Below, in pieces: positions 30,325 through 42,138 of a stretch of 64,000 nt of DNA. The stretch covers positions 9,391,672 to 9,455,671 of the forward strand of contig NC_052506.1 of NCBI RefSeq assembly GCF_014356525.2, given 5' to 3'. The translations under genes were made by a program, and so were the position numbers. The DNA is from Nilaparvata lugens (taxonomy: Eukaryota; Arthropoda; Insecta; Hemiptera; Delphacidae). Positions within the stretch are counted from its first letter, which is position 1; every line of letters begins with the position of its first letter. Below the pieces are notes generated by a model that saw nothing but the letters and a program-made list of their open reading frames with translations, had not been told where the DNA came from and searched no databases.

Positions 30325-31144
30325 CAGGGTGCTTCAGAAGTAGTGTCGAACATTTCAGGGTATTGTTCCTGGATGATAGGAGACTACAAATGTCGTATTT
30401 GAAGTGTCCAAATCTCAGCGGTTATCCTAAAAGCTGCCATTTTGTTTTTTCACTCATTAATTTTTATCTCAAGAACGAAATGTTATATTGATCTGAATTT
30501 TTGACATGAATATTCATGCTATGAAGACTCAGCTATAAAAAAATTAAATGAAGAATGTTTGATGTAAAATTTTAAAATGGCGGCCAACTTTTTTATTTTT
30601 GATGTCGAATTCCACGAAAACCATTCACTTTACAGAAAATTTACAAGAGACAAAAAAGTTAGCAAATTTTATCAAGATTTCAAGGATACCTTATTCATTA
30701 AGATTGGTCAAAGAGTAACAGAGAGATTAATTCTTTTCGTACAATCATACTTTTACAAGACAAACAAGATCATCTGAAAAATATTGTAAAATCAGTTGTA
30801 TGTCCATATGAAATCATACCGAGTTTCAAAGTTTCATCTTAAATACAATTAGAATTAAAAATTTATATTTATAATTTAGACATCATTAATATTGATGTCT
30901 AAATGGTGAAAAGTGGTCATGCATGGAGTACGTTATGCAAACATTTATAGTATGTCATATTCATGCCAAATTTCAGATCAATACAACATTTCGTTCTTTA
31001 GATAAAAATTTCTAAGTGAAAAAACAAAATGGCAGCTTTAAGGATAAACGCTGATTTTTGGACACTCCAAATACGACATTTGTAGTCTCCTATCATCCAG
31101 GAACAATACCCTAGAATGTTCCACACTACTTCTGAAACACTCTG
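30325..31144. mobile_element. Family Q foldback element, ~200-bp arms
   Basis: The left end CAGGGTGCTTCAGAAGTAGT pairs with the right end ACTACTTCTGAAACACTCTG. Arms continue through CTGGATGATAGGAGACTACA and TGTAGTCTCCTATCATCCAG to about 30520/30945. TATA flanks both ends and is either a 4-bp duplication or a TA target. Two frames inside (114 and 66 codons) cross arm and centre sequence and match nothing. Confidence 0.88.
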
Positions 31145-31148
31145 TATA

Positions 31149-32070
31149 TTACAAGTTGTGATTAATTGAAGAGTCTCTTGTTAGGACGTCTACTATTTTC
31201 ATGAAGAATCCTGTAATACTGGTATTACACTTCAGTTTATTTTTGTTATTTTGGTCATTTTTTCTTCTCAAAAGCTGCCGATTCATGGTCCGGAAGTGAG
31301 AAATTATGCTACCAGTCTTCCTTTCAGTTATAATTTTCGCTCTCTTCAGAGCCTTTTCACGGATTTATGGCTTGAAAGTGAAAGGTATTCTCGATTGTTT
31401 GCCAGTGGATCATCAAGTCTAATCTTTATTGTATTGATGGGGCCGTTTAAACCTTGCATAACGGGCTAGTTATGAACTTTCAACAAGTAAATAATTTATA
31501 TATTGCTTTAGAATAGAGTGATGTACTCGATATTACAAATCGTATTGTTTAGAATCTATTTGATAATAATTTTATATTTAATAACTGGGTTATTCACTTA
31601 CTCGTATTTTTGTTCATTCATAAGCTTTATTTCCAATTTGGCTTAGCTCTTCACATTATTATATTGTTTGTGTTTTATTCAGTATTCAATAAAGACGAGC
31701 TTGAAGAGAAATTCTTCATCCCTTAAATTAAAGGAACCTCTACTTGATCAACTACAATCAACTCATTTCAACTTATTATATTCCTCTCTGTTTGTTTAAT
31801 TTTCAAATTTCTTTATTGAATTTCTCACATAATTTTGAATTCATCTCAATTTTTCCTCACGTCTACCCACTTTTATACAATCAAATTATTGTCACATGAA
31901 TTATTTTTCCTTCAGAAAGTTACTGATTGATAATCCTCGTTCCAGATTAAAGCTCCAATTGGCAAGTGTGATATTAGATTATAGAGTATTGACATAATTG
32001 GAGTACATATTCTCTGAAGTGTAATTTGATCTGATCCCCCAGTAGAAATAGATTCAAGTAGATTATTGTT
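31149..32070. other. No recognised feature
   Basis: AT-rich sequence. A 72-codon frame at 31251 has no family resemblance. No repeats seen. Confidence 0.4.
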
Positions 32071-32462
32071 GATCAAAAAGTTTCTGAAAATATCAATTTT
32101 TAAAATAGTTATTCAATTTACCAAAAATAACTTTTAGTCAAGTTATTTCTGGTAAATTGAATAACTTTTTCAAAAATTGATATTTTCAGAAACTTTTTGT
32201 TTTAATAGATCAATTTGTTTAATACCATGAAGAAAATCCATCCTCTGAATCTCATGGATTTATATCTTACCGAATTTGAAATGTTCTGTCCCAAAAATTC
32301 AAACTTCAGGCGCTCATATCTCATAAAGTAATGATCAGACAAAAAATGTTTTTCTGAGAAAACTTTTTCATTTTGATAGCTTGATGATATACTAATCGAG
32401 AAACTTTGAAAAATATCACGAATAAAACGTTTTTTTAGCCTTTGCACAGCCTTAACCGGCTT
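32071..32462. mobile_element. Family F foldback element, partial copy
   Basis: The centre (AATTTACCAAAAATAACTTT and the complementary TTATTTCTGGTAAATTGAAT) and the whole right arm match 17370-17705. The left arm is cut at about 32071. It ends in AGCCTTTGCACAGCCTTAAC. Confidence 0.85.
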
Positions 32463-32692
32463 ACATTTTTCACCAATACTAATAATCTAAAGTAGCTAAA
32501 GATTCATTCTATGGGATGTCCAGTTCTGTTTCTTGTAACGTATGAATATGATTTTCTTCATTCCATTAAATAATATTTTAGTACTTTTCAAATGCGTTCA
32601 TTTCAACTTCTCATAACAAACCATAATCTATTATGTGTGTGTTTTGAATTTTCCAAGGAGGGTACATTATATAAGAACAAGACAGCATTAAC

Positions 32693-32911
32693 TATAGTGA
32701 GGTCCACGTTATAATGACAGTGGATGAAGATAGAAGAATAGCGATGCCGATTCTCTGCATTAATTAATTATATTTCCACACTGTCAAAAACATAATTGGC
32801 ATCGTTGTGGACCTAGAAAAGGATAGTACCACCGGCTTTGTCGAATGATTGACAAGGATACCAAAACCAAAGTTGATCAAATACTGTCATTATAACATGG
32901 ACCTCAATATA
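32693..32911. mobile_element. Family M MITE, short form
   Basis: TATAGTGAGGTCCACGTTAT at the left and ATAACATGGACCTCAATATA at the right bound a 219-bp element matching 8289-8490, with an extra ~17-base piece near 32813. Confidence 0.88.
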
Positions 32912-33740
32912 GGTGCATGCACAACTGTGTGAGGAAATAAGAATTCTATAACAAAACCTGATATAGTAAGAAGACGTGCTCTTAATCCAGGACATAGAAT
33001 AAAATAATCGTATAAGTTTTCTCTGTTCTAGCATTAGGATCAAACTTGAACTCTATTGATTGTGATTTTCAAATTTGTTTATAAGTACTAAATGATTTCC
33101 CTCTTCAACATAGATTGAAAGTTTGTAAATAGACAAACCTTTATAGAACTAGTTTAGTCCTTGATAACTGGTTATTGAGTCCTTCATAATAATAGGTCAT
33201 TAATTAATAACTCTATTAGGTAATATCAATGAAATAAAAACTATTATATTAATTGGATTAATCCAAATTTTTTTTTAATATTATTTGAAATTTCAGTTGC
33301 CCTAATTCAAGCTTATGTATTTTCTATTTTAATAACCATATATTCAGAAGTACTATTAGATTATTTTCAGTGCACTATTGATGACGTCGGAAGTCGAAAC
33401 AAAAGTGCAGAAGTCGATGTAAACTGAAATGAGTCAAACGAAATGAGTTTCACGCCACATGTTGCATGTTCGAGTTATCTGCCAGCTTTTAGAAAAGCAG
33501 ACTATTGTGTTGACTGTCAAACTGATAGCAGGATATCACACAGGAGAATATAATCTGGAATGCAGTGGAGTGGGGAGCAGAAAATAGAAGATTGCACTCC
33601 AACGAAATGCCCTGAAGCGTACATCGAATATACTGGACATGGGAAATCTGAACTGTCAGTAACTAAATTCTGAAATAATGCTATGCCTCAAGTTGGAACA
33701 GAAGTTTACAGATCTAGTTCAAAATTCACGACGTGCAACT
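32912..33740. other. No recognised feature
   Basis: Mixed sequence. No frame, palindrome or repeat stands out. Confidence 0.4.
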
Positions 33741-34040
33741 TTCAGGTGAACACGTTCAACTGTATAAGTATATCGGTTATCGGGGAAATAAAAGAGTTAG
33801 AACATTTCCTTTCCAAGTAAAACTATACTGTAACGTACACTGTACAGTTTACTGATGAGTAGAATGTCATCAGCACCTATCGACTAATTAACAAGGGAGG
33901 ATTCCAGACATCAAGTAAAACTATACTGTAACGTACACTGTACAGTTTACTGATGAGTAGAATGTCATCAGCACCTATCGACTAATTAACAAGGGAGGAT
34001 TCCAGACATAGAGTACTATCCATTTGAATCAGTTGATAAG
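33741..34040. repeat. Module upstream of (AATAG)n, with 98-bp duplication
   Basis: AAGTAAAACTATACTGTAAC to GAGGATTCCAGACAT is present twice in tandem (33815 and 33913, 98 bp apart). The same module, from CGGTTATCGGGGAAATAAAA to ATTTGAATCAGTTGATAAG, recurs at 34565-34760, with shorter relatives at 34385 and 35463. Confidence 0.88.
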
Positions 34041-34042
34041 AG

Positions 34043-34286
34043 AGAATAGAATAGAATAGAATAGAATAAATAGAATAGAATAGAATAGAAACGAATAGAA
34101 TAGAATAGAATAGAATAGAATAGATAGAATAGATAGAATAGAATAGAATAGAATAGAATAGAATAGAATAGAATAGAATAGAATAGAATAGAATAGAATA
34201 GAATAGAATAGAATAGAATAGAATAGAATAGAATAGAATAGAATAGAAAAGAATAGAAAAGAATAGAATAGAATAGAATAGAATAG
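34043..34286. repeat. (AATAG)n microsatellite, tract 1
   Basis: About 245 bases of pentanucleotide GAATA with a few single-base interruptions, followed by GCTACCTTTAATTTTACC. Confidence 0.97.
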
Positions 34287-34760
34287 CTACCTTTAATTTT
34301 ACCTAGGAGAACGGAGTTAGGACGCAGAGAGGGAGATTTGGAAAAGATTTATGGATCTAATTTATTTTAGTTGGAACTTTCCTTTCCAAGTAAAACTGTA
34401 ATGTAGGTTGTAATGTACACAGTAGATTTTACTGATGATTAGAATATCATCAGCACCTATCGACTTAAAAACAAGGAAAGATTTCAACATTAAAAAATAA
34501 AGTACTATCCATTCGAATCAGTTGATAAAAGAGAGAGAGGTTTGATACTTTCAAGTATCAACGTTCAACTGAATAAGTACATCGGTTATCGGGGAAATAA
34601 AAGAGTTAGAACATTCCCTTTCCAAGTAAAACAGTAATGTAGGCTGTAATGTACACTGTAGATTTTACTGATGATTAGAATATCACCAGCACCTATCGAC
34701 TAATTAACAAGGGAGGATTCCAGACATAGAGTATTATCCATTTGAATCAGTTGATAAGGG
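34287..34760. repeat. Unit between the two AATAG tracts
   Basis: It contains the post-tract module (TAGGAGAACGGAGTTAGGAC, also at 35393) and two versions of the pre-tract module. Together with the tracts this indicates duplication of a larger pre-module, AATAG, post-module block. Confidence 0.85.
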
Positions 34761-35372
34761 AGAATAGAATAGAATAGAATAGAATAGAATAGAATAGAAT
34801 AGATAGAATAGAATAATAGAATAGAATAGAATAGAATAGAATAGAATAGAATAGAATAGAATAGAATAGAATAGAATAGAATAGAATAGATAGAATAGAA
34901 TACAATAGAATAGAATAGAATAGAATAGAATAGAATAGAATAGAATAGAATTGAATAGAATAGAATAGAATAGAATAGAATGGAATAGAATGGAATAGAA
35001 TAGAATAGAATAGAATAGAATAGAATAGAATAGAATAGAATTGAATAGATTGAATAGAATTGAATAGAATTGAATAGAATTGAATAGAATTGAATAGAAT
35101 AGGATAGAATAGAATAGAATAGAATAGAATAGAATAGAATAGAATAGAAGAATAGAATAGAATAGAAGAATAGAATAGAATTGAATAGAATTGAATAGAA
35201 TAGAATAGAATAGAATAGAATGGAATAGAATAGAATAGAATAGAATAGAATAGAATAGAATAGAATTGAATAGAATTGAATAGAATTGAATTGAATAGAA
35301 TTGAATAGAATAGAATAGAATAGAATAGAATAGAATAGAATAGAATAGAATAGAATAGAATAGAATGGAATA
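34761..35372. repeat. (AATAG)n microsatellite, tract 2
   Basis: About 610 bases of the same pentanucleotide with GAATT and GAATG variant blocks clustered at 35040-35100 and 35265-35300. Variant clustering suggests stepwise internal amplification. Confidence 0.97.
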
Positions 35373-35640
35373 GCTACCTTTATTTTTAACTAGGAGAACG
35401 GAGTTAGGACGCAGAGAGGGAGATTTGGAAAAGATTTATGGATCTAATTTATTTTAGTAAGAACTTTCCTTTCCAAGTAAAACTGTAATGTAGGTTGTAA
35501 TGTACTGATGATTAGAATATCATCAGCACCTATCGACTTGAAAACAAGGAAAGATTTCAACAATAAAAAATAAAGTACTATCCATTCGAATCAGTTGATA
35601 AAAGAGAGAGAGGTTTGAAAAAGATATATGGATCTAATTG
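35373..35640. repeat. Post-tract and partial pre-tract module, last copy
   Basis: GCTACCTTTATTTTTAACTA through GGATCTAATTTATTTTAGTA repeats 34287-34375. CAAGTAAAACTGTAATGTAG through AATCAGTTGATAAAAGAGAG then repeats 34388-34535. Confidence 0.88.
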
Positions 35641-35767
35641 GAAAAACTAAAAAAACTCATTTACATTACACAAGTTGAAAATATTATGAACGATTGATAA
35701 ACCATTTTTTCCATAATTTATGATAAATTTATCTGTTATCTAGAATTCTAGAAGATCAGTTATAGGA

Positions 35768-35960
35768 GGAGTGATCCGTGGTCTAGTGGATAGAGTGCCT
35801 GCGTAGCAGCATAGAGATCCCGGGTTCAAACCCTCTCAATACCAAAAGTTTTTTAACCAGATCACTCCCGTGTTATCGGATGGACATGTTAAACTATCGG
35901 TCCCGGCTGAAGTATGCCAGCTTAAAGAGGGATGAACCATTAATATTTCTTCAAAATCAC
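35768..35960 (+). mobile_element. tRNA-derived SINE
   Basis: The head GTGATCCGTGGTCTAGTGGA TAGAGTG holds an A-box-like TGGTCTAGTGG, and GGTTCAAACCC at 35823-35833 is a B box, spaced as in a tRNA gene. The following body, TCACTCCCGTGTTATCGGAT and GTCCCGGCTGAAGTATGCC, is shared with 22607-22680. It then runs to a T/ATT-rich end. The shared non-tRNA body shows this is a SINE, not a functional tRNA gene. Confidence 0.82.
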
Positions 35961-35995
35961 TTTCATTTCATTATTATTATCCATTGTATATATTA

Positions 35996-36344
35996 AGGGT
36001 ATTCACAATGTTGTTCTAGCCAGCTAAAGTGCTATTTGATAACTCTGGATTGTGAACGCCCCATCTAAACCATCTGCTATTAACTAACTGCAATAGCGGT
36101 CCAAAGGGATAATTTGTGTAACTCAAAGCTTATAACCTCACTTTTGCTATCAAATATGACCAAAACAAATATGGCCGCCGTTTTAACAGAGTTAGCTAGA
36201 GTTAGCGGACTCAAACCTGCGCTATCCTGCGCTATTTTTTTTCTAATGTACAACTATAGCATTGAGTTAACACAGACTTAGCAAATAGCTGAAGTTAGCG
36301 AATAGCACGACTTAGCCAGTTAACTCCAACATTGTGAATACCCC
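35996..36344. mobile_element. MITE with GGGTATTCACAATG ends
   Basis: AGGGTATTCACAATGTTG at the left and CAACATTGTGAATACCCC at the right are inverted repeats. TATTA on both sides may be a 5-bp duplication. The interior has repeated GTTAGC/TTAGC words and the second half partly complements the first. 349 bp, no coding. Confidence 0.82.
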
Positions 36345-37275
36345 TATTATTTTATTTCGTTTCAATATTATATTATATCTACACATAGGATTCTGTTTAT
36401 TTACTACTTTATTATTTAAAGTTCGATTATGGAATGCTTTTGTGCTTTGAAATGCAATTGTAATGTAATTTATTTTTATTGGTTGAATAAAGCATTTATT
36501 TATTATATACAGCAAGCAGCTTGTGAACCTGATAGATAATGAAATGTTTCTGCAGAGATAGGAAGCATTTCTAATCGTATAAAATGTGGAGCATTCGTTC
36601 TGACAACAGATGTAGAGAACGTAGCAGTGGCCCGAATAAGCAAGTTAACAGAATAAAATATCAGAGTACTGATTATCTGTGTTTGTTTCAAACAAAAGTG
36701 ACACATAGATGTGACTCACAACAGACAAAAGCCACTTACAAAGCGCTCCTCTTGCTCCCTGGACATTCAGAAAAGATGCTATTCAAACTTGTAAAAGGTT
36801 GTTTGAATAATAAATAATATTGTAAAGAGCTTGATAGAGTGCTTGCAGGTGTATTCACAATTGAATCCAGGACAAGGACGCTTTTTGAAGTTCGGAGCCA
36901 CTGGGATCTCGGATTCAGGCTGAACATCGAACCAAATTTATTGCGCACTTGTAAATTCGAAGGATTCTCCTGTTGAAAGCCCTGTATCATAAGGATGACA
37001 GTCTGCATTGCTTTGATGTGAAATGGCTATCAAAGTCATCTATCTGTTTCCCACAATGCTCCAATGATTACATCATACCATTCGTCATACTGTTGACAGA
37101 TTTGATTAATAACAATAGTTCTTTAAATAGAAACTGAAGTGAGTTATAACTTGGGGAATCTATTTATCAAGGAGTTGATGAGATAATCTATCAATTTAAA
37201 TGTTCAAGGATTACTGTATTTCACAAAGTAAAACATGATAAATTAAAAACTGAAAGTTGCCATGCAATTTCATAA
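36345..37275. other. No confirmed gene; a LINE-like tail near 36490
   Basis: GGTTGAATAAAGCATTTATT at about 36480 looks like a retroelement 3' tail. 36584-37008 has overlapping frames on both strands (77, 67 and 90 codons) without recognisable domains. Confidence 0.4.
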
Positions 37276-38010
37276 TTGACCGAGCGAAGTGAGGTCTAAG
37301 ATTCAAGTCGACGGTTTGGCATTTCTCTTAATGTTTAAATGTTTATATGTTGCGCATTTACGGCGAAACGCGGTAATAGATTTTCATGAAATTTGACAGG
37401 TATGTTCCTTTTTAAATTGCGCGTCGATGTATATACTAGGTTTTTGGAAATTTTGCATTTCAAGAATAATATAAAAGGAAAAAGGAGCCTCCTTCATACG
37501 TCAATATTGGAGTGGAAATCAGACTATCAATCAGCTGTCGAGTTGGCTATAAATTGCATACCATGACACATGCAATTCAATATCTCAATGTAACTTGGTA
37601 AAAAATTAGCAGCTGTGTAGACTATAAATTGCATGCCTCATTGCATGCCTCATTGAATGCAATTTTTATGCAATATTAAATAATAGGATGCAAAGAACTT
37701 ATAACAGCTCGTCTGGGCGCCTAGATGTCTTCTGGTTTTCTCGCGCTAAATTCCAGAAAGCGTTATATGATAATTAAATCTTGTGTAAGCATGATGTGAT
37801 CAAATCAAATTCAAATGATCTTTATTCACAAAAAAAGTAATACAGCAGCAGAAACATTAGATAAATAGTGAATATTCCCCACAACGACAACAAGTCTGGG
37901 TGTGGGTAATGAGAAATAAAAATAAATAGTTAGTGTATCAGTGTGGATGTGCTTATGGTTTGGGACGTCGTTATAACTGCGCGAGGTCTACTGTTCACAG
38001 AACTACTAGT
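37276..38010 (-). mobile_element. Family D element, long copy
   Basis: On the minus strand it starts ACTAGTAGTTCTGTGAACAG with CCTCGCGCAGTTAT and ends CTTCGCTCGGTCAA. The 3' half matches 41070-41316. The middle includes extra sequence (tandem TTGCATGCCTCA words near 37635) and a minus-strand LINE-like 3' end at about 37800-37970 ending AATAAAGATCATTTGAATTT. Family D boundaries are otherwise as at 40922. Confidence 0.75.
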
Positions 38011-38195
38011 TTATTTCAATTGCTGAATTGGAAGTTATTGGAAATTTTAGAACATTTTAGGACAAACTATCTACCTTAATACTTTCGCAAGATAAGGTTT
38101 GACGATTTTTTTCAGTAGTGAATAAGAAGAAATAATATTAAGTATTAAGTGTTGAGAGCTGATGAACAGCTTCTGATGAATAATCAAATGATTAT

Positions 38196-38576
38196 GGACC
38201 GGTTTCCGAGCTCGGGATTTAGCTAAGTCCTAGACTTTAAACAGCTGGAGTCAGAAAATTGGCTTTCCAAAACGGGGCGTAGTCGCAGTCATTGTCATAG
38301 TCACGTCTGAATTAAATTTCGAAGAAGTAGGAAATTGTAACACAAAATAAAATAAAGAGAAAATAGTGTAAAGTTTCAGCTATTTTTAATTATTTAGGAA
38401 TGTCTAATTTCGTCAAGGAAAAACGTTTTCAATTATAGAAATGAGAAAATAAAAACTACAACTACTATTATAACAGCTGCGACTACGCCCCGTTTTGGAA
38501 AGCCAATTTTCTGACTCCAGCTGTTTAAAGTCTAGGACTTTAAATCCCGAGCTCGGAAACCGGCCCTAAATGACTA
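38196..38576. mobile_element. Family J PIF/Harbinger-like MITE
   Basis: GGACCGGTTTCCGAGCTCGG and CCGAGCTCGGAAACCGGCCC are inverted termini. The arms run about 90 bp to AAAACGGGGCGTAGTCGCAG. The flanks TAT and TAA are near-matching 3-bp sites. The copy at 61774 has a clean TTA duplication, which supports a PIF/Harbinger assignment. Confidence 0.85.
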
Positions 38577-38939
38577 TAGTACTAATGAAGCTTCCAGAGG
38601 AGAAAATACATTCACTGTTCCTTTCCCAAATTATACAACAGCCTAAGTTTATTACTAGGATAAATATCTCGGATAAAATCAAGATGAAGTGAAATCTTTA
38701 GTTGAACTACTAACTACCAAGAAACAGATTACGGTAAACTCAAATACAAAAATTACTCACCGGCTCTAGCTTCCCATTCATTCATCCAGAAATTATTGAA
38801 AATTCAACACGGAAGGTTGAGGAAAATTACCTGGAACAAGAGAATGAAACAAATTAGACATTGTTTCCAAGGATTTATATGAGAAAAACATGTATAGATA
38901 GAAAGACATCTGTCAAAGTGTAAATCGGGGAAGAATATA
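38577..38939. other. No recognised feature
   Basis: Mixed sequence without frames or repeats of note. Confidence 0.4.
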
Positions 38940-39196
38940 TCCTATAACAGAGTAAAGAACTGGCTTATACAAGTACGGGATAGGAAAATTATGTTTGACG
39001 CACGTCTGAACTACTGCATATCTCTACTCATCACGTCTGAATTACTGGACTGATTAACTTGAAATTTCGCATATAGATTGTTAATTAACCGAGGATGGTT
39101 ATAGGCCTATTTTTAATTCTTCAAGATTTCATTACGTCAAGTTTTCAGTTCGTCAAGTTTGAAATAGACCCTTGTGGAGCACGGGTTTCCTGCTAG
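38940..39196 (+). mobile_element. Helitron, non-autonomous
   Basis: It starts TCCTATAACAGAGTAAAGAA and ends CACGGGTTTCCTGCTAG followed by T. CCCTTGTGG/CCGTG-type pairing just upstream of CTAG forms the 3' hairpin, and CTAG|T is the classic Helitron end. The same family is at 44832 and 52766. An internal ~30-bp CACGTCTGAA stretch is duplicated. Confidence 0.88.
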
Positions 39197-39199
39197 TCA

Positions 39200-39538
39200 A
39201 TAATAAATTTTTGATTGTCAAGTTAATTGAAAGATTTTCCACAAACTCTTGATATTCTCTGTTCTTGAAATACATTCCCTAGTTTCCTGGAAAACAGAGT
39301 TCACTGAGCAGCACAATTTCTAAGAGCTTTGGGTAATTCCTCTACTAATTCTATTCCATCAAAATGAGAAATATGAGCACCTGATTCCACGATTTCAACG
39401 TTCAACCCTTCAACTACTCCAATTCCAATGAGAACAACTCACTATTATTAAACTCATGAGATTACACATTTCCACTTTGGACTATGATACGATGCAAGCA
39501 CAGTACTTTAGAACCATTGCCACTAACGTATTTGGAAG
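39200..39538. other. No recognised feature
   Basis: AT-rich sequence, no frame or repeat seen. Confidence 0.4.
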
Positions 39539-39701
39539 GGTGCGTACAGATATACGCGCCGCGAACATGAGCAATTCACTTTTAATCAGCTGACTATATC
39601 TGTATTTTTACAGAAAATGTAAGATACAGACATAAAAAACTTGGTATCAGCTGATTAAGAGTGAATTGCTCATGTTCGCGGCGCGTATATCTGTACGCAC
39701 C
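39539..39701. mobile_element. Family I hairpin element
   Basis: GGTGCGTACAGATATACGCG at the left and CGCGTATATCTGTACGCACC at the right. The arms of about 75 bp (GCGAACATGAGCAATTCACT, TTAATCAGCTGA) are almost perfectly complementary around TTTACAGAAAATGTAA. 163 bp; it can extrude as one hairpin. Confidence 0.9.
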
Positions 39702-40556
39702 ATAAGGTACATAGCAGAGCCCTATGATAGCCTACTTGACTTAACAGGTACTTCAGAATGTTGAAGATATTACAAATACAGAGCACAAAGCGGATTATTT
39801 GTGTATATTATATGAGATGGTATTCACTCTTGGACATCAACAAACTTCATGAGTTGCTGTTAGTAATAGAAAATCCGTTTATATCACTTGAGAGAATCAT
39901 CACTAGTAGGTTATTGTGAGAAATTTCAAATCAACGTCAAACAAAATTGTTGGATAAAATCATAGAATCCTATAATCCAATATTCATTCTAGTTTGTTAT
40001 GAGCATGACGCACTATTAATCCTTCCAGCCTCCCTTCACTACAGAAAGTATATGAATTTCTAAAAATTTGAACAAATGCAATTTCTAATTTAATTCCATC
40101 TGTTTATGAATTTCCTTCGCTGTTCCACAGCAATGGAGACCAGGTTGAAGTTTAATTTGTACACCAAGCTTTTTGCTTCCTTCTTTGGAATAGTGATTGA
40201 TTTTAGTTATTCAGAGACACCTCGGATTATTCCAGCAGTTTCAACCCAACATGTATATTCTACAAGCTATTTTATATGTTTTTATTTATTTATTTATTCA
40301 GATACAAAAATATTTTTTTTAAATGTTCTTCCATCCTTCTACAAAGATCACCACTTTTGTATAGAGACCACCATTTATACAATTTATTTATTCCATTGAC
40401 AATCACAAATCATAATTACAATATGAATGATTACCATAATTATAATATAATACCATTCAGACAATTGGACCACCATAATAAATAACACCACTCAGATTCA
40501 GGCTACTTTCAGGGCTATTAATAAAATAGAATTATATTACCCATTGGAATCAATAA
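39702..40556. other. No recognised gene
   Basis: AT-rich. A 97-codon frame at 40106 and an overlapping one at 40276 have low-complexity ends rich in Phe/Tyr/His and no family resemblance. Confidence 0.45.
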
Positions 40557-41347
40557 AATTCTATTATATTGAACGAGCAATTTCTGTACATCTGTTTATA
40601 TTTTTATGAACAGGTTATTTATGTTCAACGGATCTCGAAAACAACTGTATCGATTTTCACGAAATCTGGAACATAGTAGGTTTATGATATAAAAATTTGA
40701 TTACACTAGGTCTCATCCTTGGAAAAACGACATTAAAAGGATAATTCATCCTTGGCTGGAACAGCTGAGACTTTCGTCGTCTGTGGATAGTAAAAAGTGA
40801 GCAAGTGATTCTGTGGAAAATCAAAATATCGCATCCCTGAAATTCATAAGCTGACGTATAGCCAGCTGTAAAATATAAACACGATCATTTTAGAGAATTT
40901 TGTTCTGTTTATCAATAAATAATTAGTAGTTCTGTGAACAGTAGACCTCACGCAGTATTCTCATCCACAAGTACCTGATTGAAACTATAGACCTTATGGA
41001 AATACAGCAATAGACAGGCTTCTCCACACATCTGTGTAATCACTTGTCAGCTGATTTATGATGAATAATTCTATAGTCTGATTTTTACTCTAATATTGGC
41101 GTATGAAGGAGGCTCCTTTTTCCTTTTATATTATCCTTGAAATGCAAAATTTCCAAAAACCTTATATATACGTCGACGCGCAATTAAAAAAGGAACATAC
41201 CTGTCAAATTTCATGAAAATCTTTTACCGCGTTTCGCCGTAAATGCGCAACATATAAACATTAAGAGAAATGCCAAACCGTCGACTTGAATCTTGGACCT
41301 CACTTCGCTCGGTCAAAAATAACGAGCGAAGCTCGGTGCCCCGATAT
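40557..41347 (+). mobile_element. Family H element split by a family D insertion
   Basis: The H left part runs from TTCTATTATATTGAACGAGC to TTTATCAATAAATA (40921). H resumes at 41317 with AAATAACGAGCGAAGCTCGG and ends CCCCGATAT. Removing 40922-41316 restores the uninterrupted H end seen at 14660. Confidence 0.85.
40922..41316 (+). mobile_element. Family D element, compact copy
   Basis: It spans from TTAGTAGTTCTGTGAACAGT to CACTTCGCTCGGTCAA. Because it lies within an H element its ends are well defined, about 395 bp. Internal landmarks are AATACAGCAATAGACAGGCT, GAAGGAGGCTCCTTTTTCC and GCGTTTCGCCGTAAATGCGC. No inverted termini. Confidence 0.85.
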
Positions 41348-41454
41348 TAATAGATTAAGATAACAAGTAGTTTCAATGTTCACACCAATCTATTGGGAAT
41401 CTATTATTTTATTAATTTCAAAGGGTAATATAATTCTATTTTATAAACACCATG

Positions 41455-41603
41455 GGGCCGTTTGCACAGTCAAAGCTTAAACTGAATTCAATCAGCTGTT
41501 GGCTTAGACTCAAAATGAAACTCATTATAACAAACGAGACTTGATACGGATTTAATCCAGTTTACAATGATATTTGGTTAAACTATCACTGTGCAAACGG
41601 CCC
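41455..41603. mobile_element. Small MITE, GGGCCGTTTGCACAGT ends
   Basis: GGGCCGTTTGCACAGT and ACTGTGCAAACGGCCC are perfectly complementary termini of a 149-bp element. The GGGCC start resembles PIF/Harbinger ends such as family J; no clear 3-bp duplication is left. Confidence 0.85.
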
Positions 41604-42138
41604 TAAGAATTTATTCGAATAAATCAACCTCCAAGGCTACAATTCTTTAGAGCTTTAGTGTACAAACATTTATTAGAACAGGTTATCAAAATTTTCTCCA
41701 TACCATAAAAACAAGCAACAGGTTTCGTGCGACTGATTTTCATAAAAAGTTGAGAAGTGAAAATGACAATACCCAGGTCTTTCTTGCTGGAGCCATTCTA
41801 CTTTTATAGAACCACGTTCACAAAAGTTACCTTGCATGAGAATGATGCTTATATGCCGCAGTTTGTTGCCATTGGAAAGACAGAGTCTTAGGAATCCTGT
41901 ATTTTATGTGAAGTTGGCCAGTAGATGTTCACCGACAATATTGATGCATTCGGCGGGACCCTTAACGGCGCAAACTTTCCTGCTCAAGCACGTTCTAGAA
42001 GTTGGCGTAGTAATCCGCAAGTTTCATAGCATTTGCTCGCCATTCGCCGCGTAGGCAGAGCGGCGCGGCGCGGCGGCTTCATCAAAGTTGCCGGGCTACG
42101 ACCATCTTAACTCAACTACAGCCACATTCAATTCAGAC
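41604..42138. other. No recognised gene; GC-rich patch near 42050
   Basis: 42040-42100 contains GGCGCGGCGCGGCGGC in AT-rich surroundings. A 72-codon frame (41836-42054) ends in it but shows no recognisable motif. Confidence 0.4.

Noticed and set aside
30147..30777. 114- and 66-codon frames
   Set aside because: They lie within the family Q foldback element and run across arm-centre boundaries with no transposase motif.
35768..35850. Functional tRNA gene
   Set aside because: A and B boxes are present, but the region continues into a body shared with 22607-22680, the marks of a tRNA-derived SINE, and the acceptor arms do not pair convincingly.
36584..37008. Possible exon pair with 77- and 90-codon frames on opposite strands
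   Set aside because: No domain, no clear splice context and no repeat relation. Nothing favours either strand, so no gene is called.
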